From positions 62,001-126,000 of the forward strand of contig CAZBNP010000003.1 of the NCBI GenBank assembly GCA_964493505.1: a stretch of DNA of 64,000 bases. The letters run 5' to 3'. This DNA is from Chryseosolibacter sp964493505. Lineage in GTDB: Bacteria > Bacteroidota > Bacteroidia > Cytophagales > Cyclobacteriaceae. This document shows positions 61,773 to 64,000 of the stretch, in pieces (positions within the stretch are counted from its first letter, which is position 1; each line of letters opens with the position of its first letter). A program made the translations under genes and the position numbers. The notes under the pieces are model-generated. The model had not been told where the DNA came from, did no database searches, and saw only the letters and a list, made by a program, of their open reading frames with translations.

Positions 61773-62696
61773 ATGAAAATGAAGCACTTTTTTCTAATGC
61801 TCTTCGCCGCGGTGACGTTTTCAATGACAGGGTGTGTCAACCAGGATAAGAATAATACCCGCGAAACGATCAAGCCGAACTATGAGACGCCGCCGTTCAT
61901 TATCGATGCACATGTGCATTACAAACCTAACGATGAATGGGAAGAATCGTTTGTCGAAGTTTACACGCGATATAACGCCATGGCATGTCTGATGGTACGG
62001 ATGACAGATCTGGAGCGGGGAATTCGTTTTGCAAAAGAACATCCGGATCGCGTCATTCCCTATGCGATGATTGACATTGACAGTCCCACCGTGCTTGAGG
62101 ATGTCACACAAGTCCATACGATGGGCTTCAAGGGTCTTGGGGAGTTCTTTGCGCGTAATCAATGGAACTATGATGATCCGCGGTATGAGCCTTTGTGGGC
62201 GCTCGCTGAATCACTGGGCATGCCACTGGCTCCACACACCGGAAACCTGAGCAATGGCATGATGGCGCGACTGCGGCCGGGATATCTCGCCACTATTGCC
62301 GCCAACCATCCTAACCTTACGATTGTAGGCGCGCACTTTGGAAACCCGTGGTATGCCGAAGCCGGTGAAGCAACACGGCGAAACAAGAATCTGTATTTCG
62401 ATATCTCCGGCTCTTCCCTGATCAAAAAGGAGAACGATCCCTGGATATGGAAGGAGTACCTCTGGTGGACGCCCTATGTTGGAAAAAAGACAGCCCACAT
62501 GCCGAACGATCTCGTACCGGCATTCGAGAAAATCGTCTTCGCGTCAGACGAAGATCCACAGGCGCTGAAAGAGAATTTTAGACGCTTTAACAAAATGCTG
62601 GATGCCAACGATGTTCCCGAAGAAACACGTGCTAAATGTTATGGTCTCACGATGGCGCGGATCCACGGCATAACTGTACCGGTTGACGGTAAGTGA
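61773..62696 (+). CDS. Amidohydrolase-family lipoprotein
   Basis: 307 residues from the ATG at 61773. Lipoprotein signal (FSMTGCVNQ, Cys near residue 21). The mature part is an amidohydrolase-2 TIM barrel: IIDAHVHYKP (metal-binding H-x-H), GFKGLGEFFARN, LGMPLAPHTGN, NLTIVGAHFGNPWY, and a final FASDEDP with the metal Asp. The type includes decarboxylases and lactonases acting on sugar or aromatic acids. The 78-residue in-frame stretch upstream lacks signal-peptide character. Probably first gene of a run with the next two. Confidence 0.85.
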   Translation: MKMKHFFLMLFAAVTFSMTGCVNQDKNNTRETIKPNYETPPFIIDAHVHYKPNDEWEESFVEVYTRYNAMACLMVRMTDLERGIRFAKEHPDRVIPYAMIDIDSPTVLEDVTQVHTMGFKGLGEFFARNQWNYDDPRYEPLWALAESLGMPLAPHTGNLSNGMMARLRPGYLATIAANHPNLTIVGAHFGNPWYAEAGEATRRNKNLYFDISGSSLIKKENDPWIWKEYLWWTPYVGKKTAHMPNDLVPAFEKIVFASDEDPQALKENFRRFNKMLDANDVPEETRAKCYGLTMARIHGITVPVDGK

Positions 62697-62726
62697 CAGC
62701 GAGACAATAACGCGAATGAGCTTCCA

Positions 62727-63563
62727 ATGATTATGCAACGTCCTATATACATGATGTTTTTATTCGCCCTCTCATCGTTGCTGATCGCAGGTTGTGGTAC
62801 GTCCGCGACTGACCAGCAAACGGCGACGAGCGGACGTCACAATGTATTGACCGACGATCAGAAAGCGACGGGCTGGAGACTGTTGTTTAACGGACAGTCC
62901 TTTGACGGATGGCGGGGTATAGGCCGCAAAACGGTTCCGGAACACTTATGGAAAGTTGAAGACGGTGCTATCCGGAAAGTGAATACGGGCGAAGTGGAAT
63001 CCCTGGCAGACGGACAACCTGCGGAAGGCGGTGACCTGATGACGATAGAAGCCTTCGACAATTTTGAGTTGTATTTCGAATGGCGGCTTGAGCCCGGCGG
63101 AAACTCGGGTTTGAAGTATAACGTGTCTGAGGAGATGTCGACGCAATACCTGACAGGTTATTCGGCTATAGGATTTGAATATCAACTCGCGGACGATAGT
63201 CCGGAACGCAGGAGCAAAGGGAATCGTTTGCATCTGGTAGGCGGCGTGTACGATTTGTTTCCGGCCGAGGGCGAAGTGATAGTCCACTCGGGTGATGAAA
63301 TGTTTAACGCCAGCCGGATTGTCGTGAACGGCAATTACGTCGAACACTGGCTGAACGGCGAGAAGATCGTCGAATTTGAATTCGGATCCGCGCGCCTCGA
63401 CTCCGCGTATCAGCTAAGTAAATTCAAGGACTATCCCGGGTTTCACCATAAGCGGAAAGGGCATCTGATTTTGCAGAACCATAAGGATGACGCGTGGTTT
63501 CGGAATATTCGCATCCGCGAACTTGGCGATGATACTACCGCACACAATGAATTATCTCGCTGA
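62727..63563 (+). CDS. DUF1080 / 3-keto-disaccharide hydrolase-type lipoprotein
   Basis: 278 residues. Lipobox LLIAGCGT (Cys 23). Core: GWRLLFNGQSFDGWRG, the DUF1080 hallmark (LFNGK-x-LDGW), then HLWKVEDGAIR, FDNFELYFEWRLEPGGNSGLKYN, and H-x-L/WLNGEKIVEFE. A jelly-roll domain now called 3-keto-disaccharide hydrolase. Periplasmic glycan or keto-sugar breakdown is likely, in line with its neighbours. Confidence 0.9.
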   Translation: MIMQRPIYMMFLFALSSLLIAGCGTSATDQQTATSGRHNVLTDDQKATGWRLLFNGQSFDGWRGIGRKTVPEHLWKVEDGAIRKVNTGEVESLADGQPAEGGDLMTIEAFDNFELYFEWRLEPGGNSGLKYNVSEEMSTQYLTGYSAIGFEYQLADDSPERRSKGNRLHLVGGVYDLFPAEGEVIVHSGDEMFNASRIVVNGNYVEHWLNGEKIVEFEFGSARLDSAYQLSKFKDYPGFHHKRKGHLILQNHKDDAWFRNIRIRELGDDTTAHNELSR

Positions 63564-63603
63564 AAACCTATAAGAGTCGCTCCAACCCCTGATGACTTAA
63601 TCT

Positions 63604-64000
63604 ATGAAAACGAATTTCTCCAGACGAAACTTTCTCCAAAAGGCCACCGTTGTCTCGGCCGCTGCTGCAATGATACCAGGCACTTCCGTTGCCCTGGCAG
63701 GCGGGCTTGATGCCAGGATTACTGTCTCGGAAACAAAACCACTGAAGCTGGGGCTGATGACCTGGAATGTCGCCAAAGATTGGGATATCGAGACCATTAT
63801 AAAGAATTGCGAGGAAACGCAGTTCAGGCATGTGGAGTTAAGGACGACACATAAGCACGGTGTGGAAGTCAGCCTTAGCAAGCGTGAAAGGGCGGAGATC
63901 AAACACCGGTTCAAGGATTCTCCGCTCGAAGCGATCAGTCTGGCGAGCGCGTTCGCATATCACTATCCGGACCCGGCTGAACTAAAGAAGAACATGGAAG
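63604..64000 (+). CDS. Sugar phosphate isomerase/epimerase-like protein with Tat signal, 3' partial
   Basis: The first 132 codons are in the window. The N-terminus carries a twin-arginine signal (SRRNFLQKATVVSAAAAM), so export is by Tat. The mature start KLGLMTWNVAKDWDIETIIKNCEETQFRHVELRTT has the first strands of a xylose-isomerase-like TIM barrel. Such proteins commonly sit with DUF1080 and dehydrogenase genes in Bacteroidota sugar clusters. The C-terminus lies beyond the window. Confidence 0.85.
   Translation, partial: MKTNFSRRNFLQKATVVSAAAAMIPGTSVALAGGLDARITVSETKPLKLGLMTWNVAKDWDIETIIKNCEETQFRHVELRTTHKHGVEVSLSKRERAEIKHRFKDSPLEAISLASAFAYHYPDPAELKKNME

Overview
The window reads as chromosomal DNA of a Bacteroidota bacterium, most likely a Cytophagales soil or freshwater glider of the Chryseolinea/Ohtaekwangia type. 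The genus is my inference. The evidence is PorP/SprF proteins next to giant proteins that end in type B type IX secretion (T9SS) sorting domains, DUF2911, PorT-like barrels, promoters of the Bacteroidota form TTTG-N19-TAnnTTTG, few Shine-Dalgarno sites, and GC near 50 percent by eye. No phage, plasmid or CRISPR locus is visible; the only mobile-element trace is a short decayed IS3-type transposase end at 8.2 kb.

Layout. 1-8 kb: a partial homoserine-dehydrogenase-like gene, a DUF2911/TPR protein, 3-methyladenine DNA glycosylase, a PorE-like PD40/OmpA protein, a TetR regulator divergent from gamma-glutamyltransferase, small membrane or unknown proteins, and tRNA-Asp with a textbook promoter. 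8.3-14 kb: accA, a metallo-hydrolase started at TTG, a patatin phospholipase and four small outer-membrane barrels, two of which share a duplicated leader and signal peptide. 14-20 kb: tyrS, a carbonic anhydrase/SulP pair, a MazG-like hydrolase and small proteins. 20-34 kb: tail-specific protease, a very large ABCG-type transporter, an MHS-family symporter, the NHEJ genes ligD and ku separated by a TPR gene and an array of heptamer repeats, another TPR protein, an SDR and MarC.

34-61.5 kb is the striking part: a surface-adhesin island. Three very large T9SS cargo proteins (2094, 1071 and about 4124 residues) are each next to a PorP/SprF-type outer-membrane protein. The two largest share their head (FG-GAP propeller), their body of SprB-like Cys-paired repeats, and an almost identical sorting domain. 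With their PorP partners and a pair of PorT-like barrels they are arranged as mirror images about a point near 47.04 kb. This looks like an old inverted duplication with an extra PorP-SPOR/adhesin pair in the left arm. By analogy with SprB/SprF of Flavobacterium johnsoniae, each PorP-type protein probably serves the export or surface attachment of its own adhesin. The 4124-residue protein is itself built from two different two-repeat super-repeats.

61.5-64 kb: start of a probable sugar-catabolic run (amidohydrolase lipoprotein, DUF1080 lipoprotein, Tat-exported sugar isomerase-like protein, cut by the window end).
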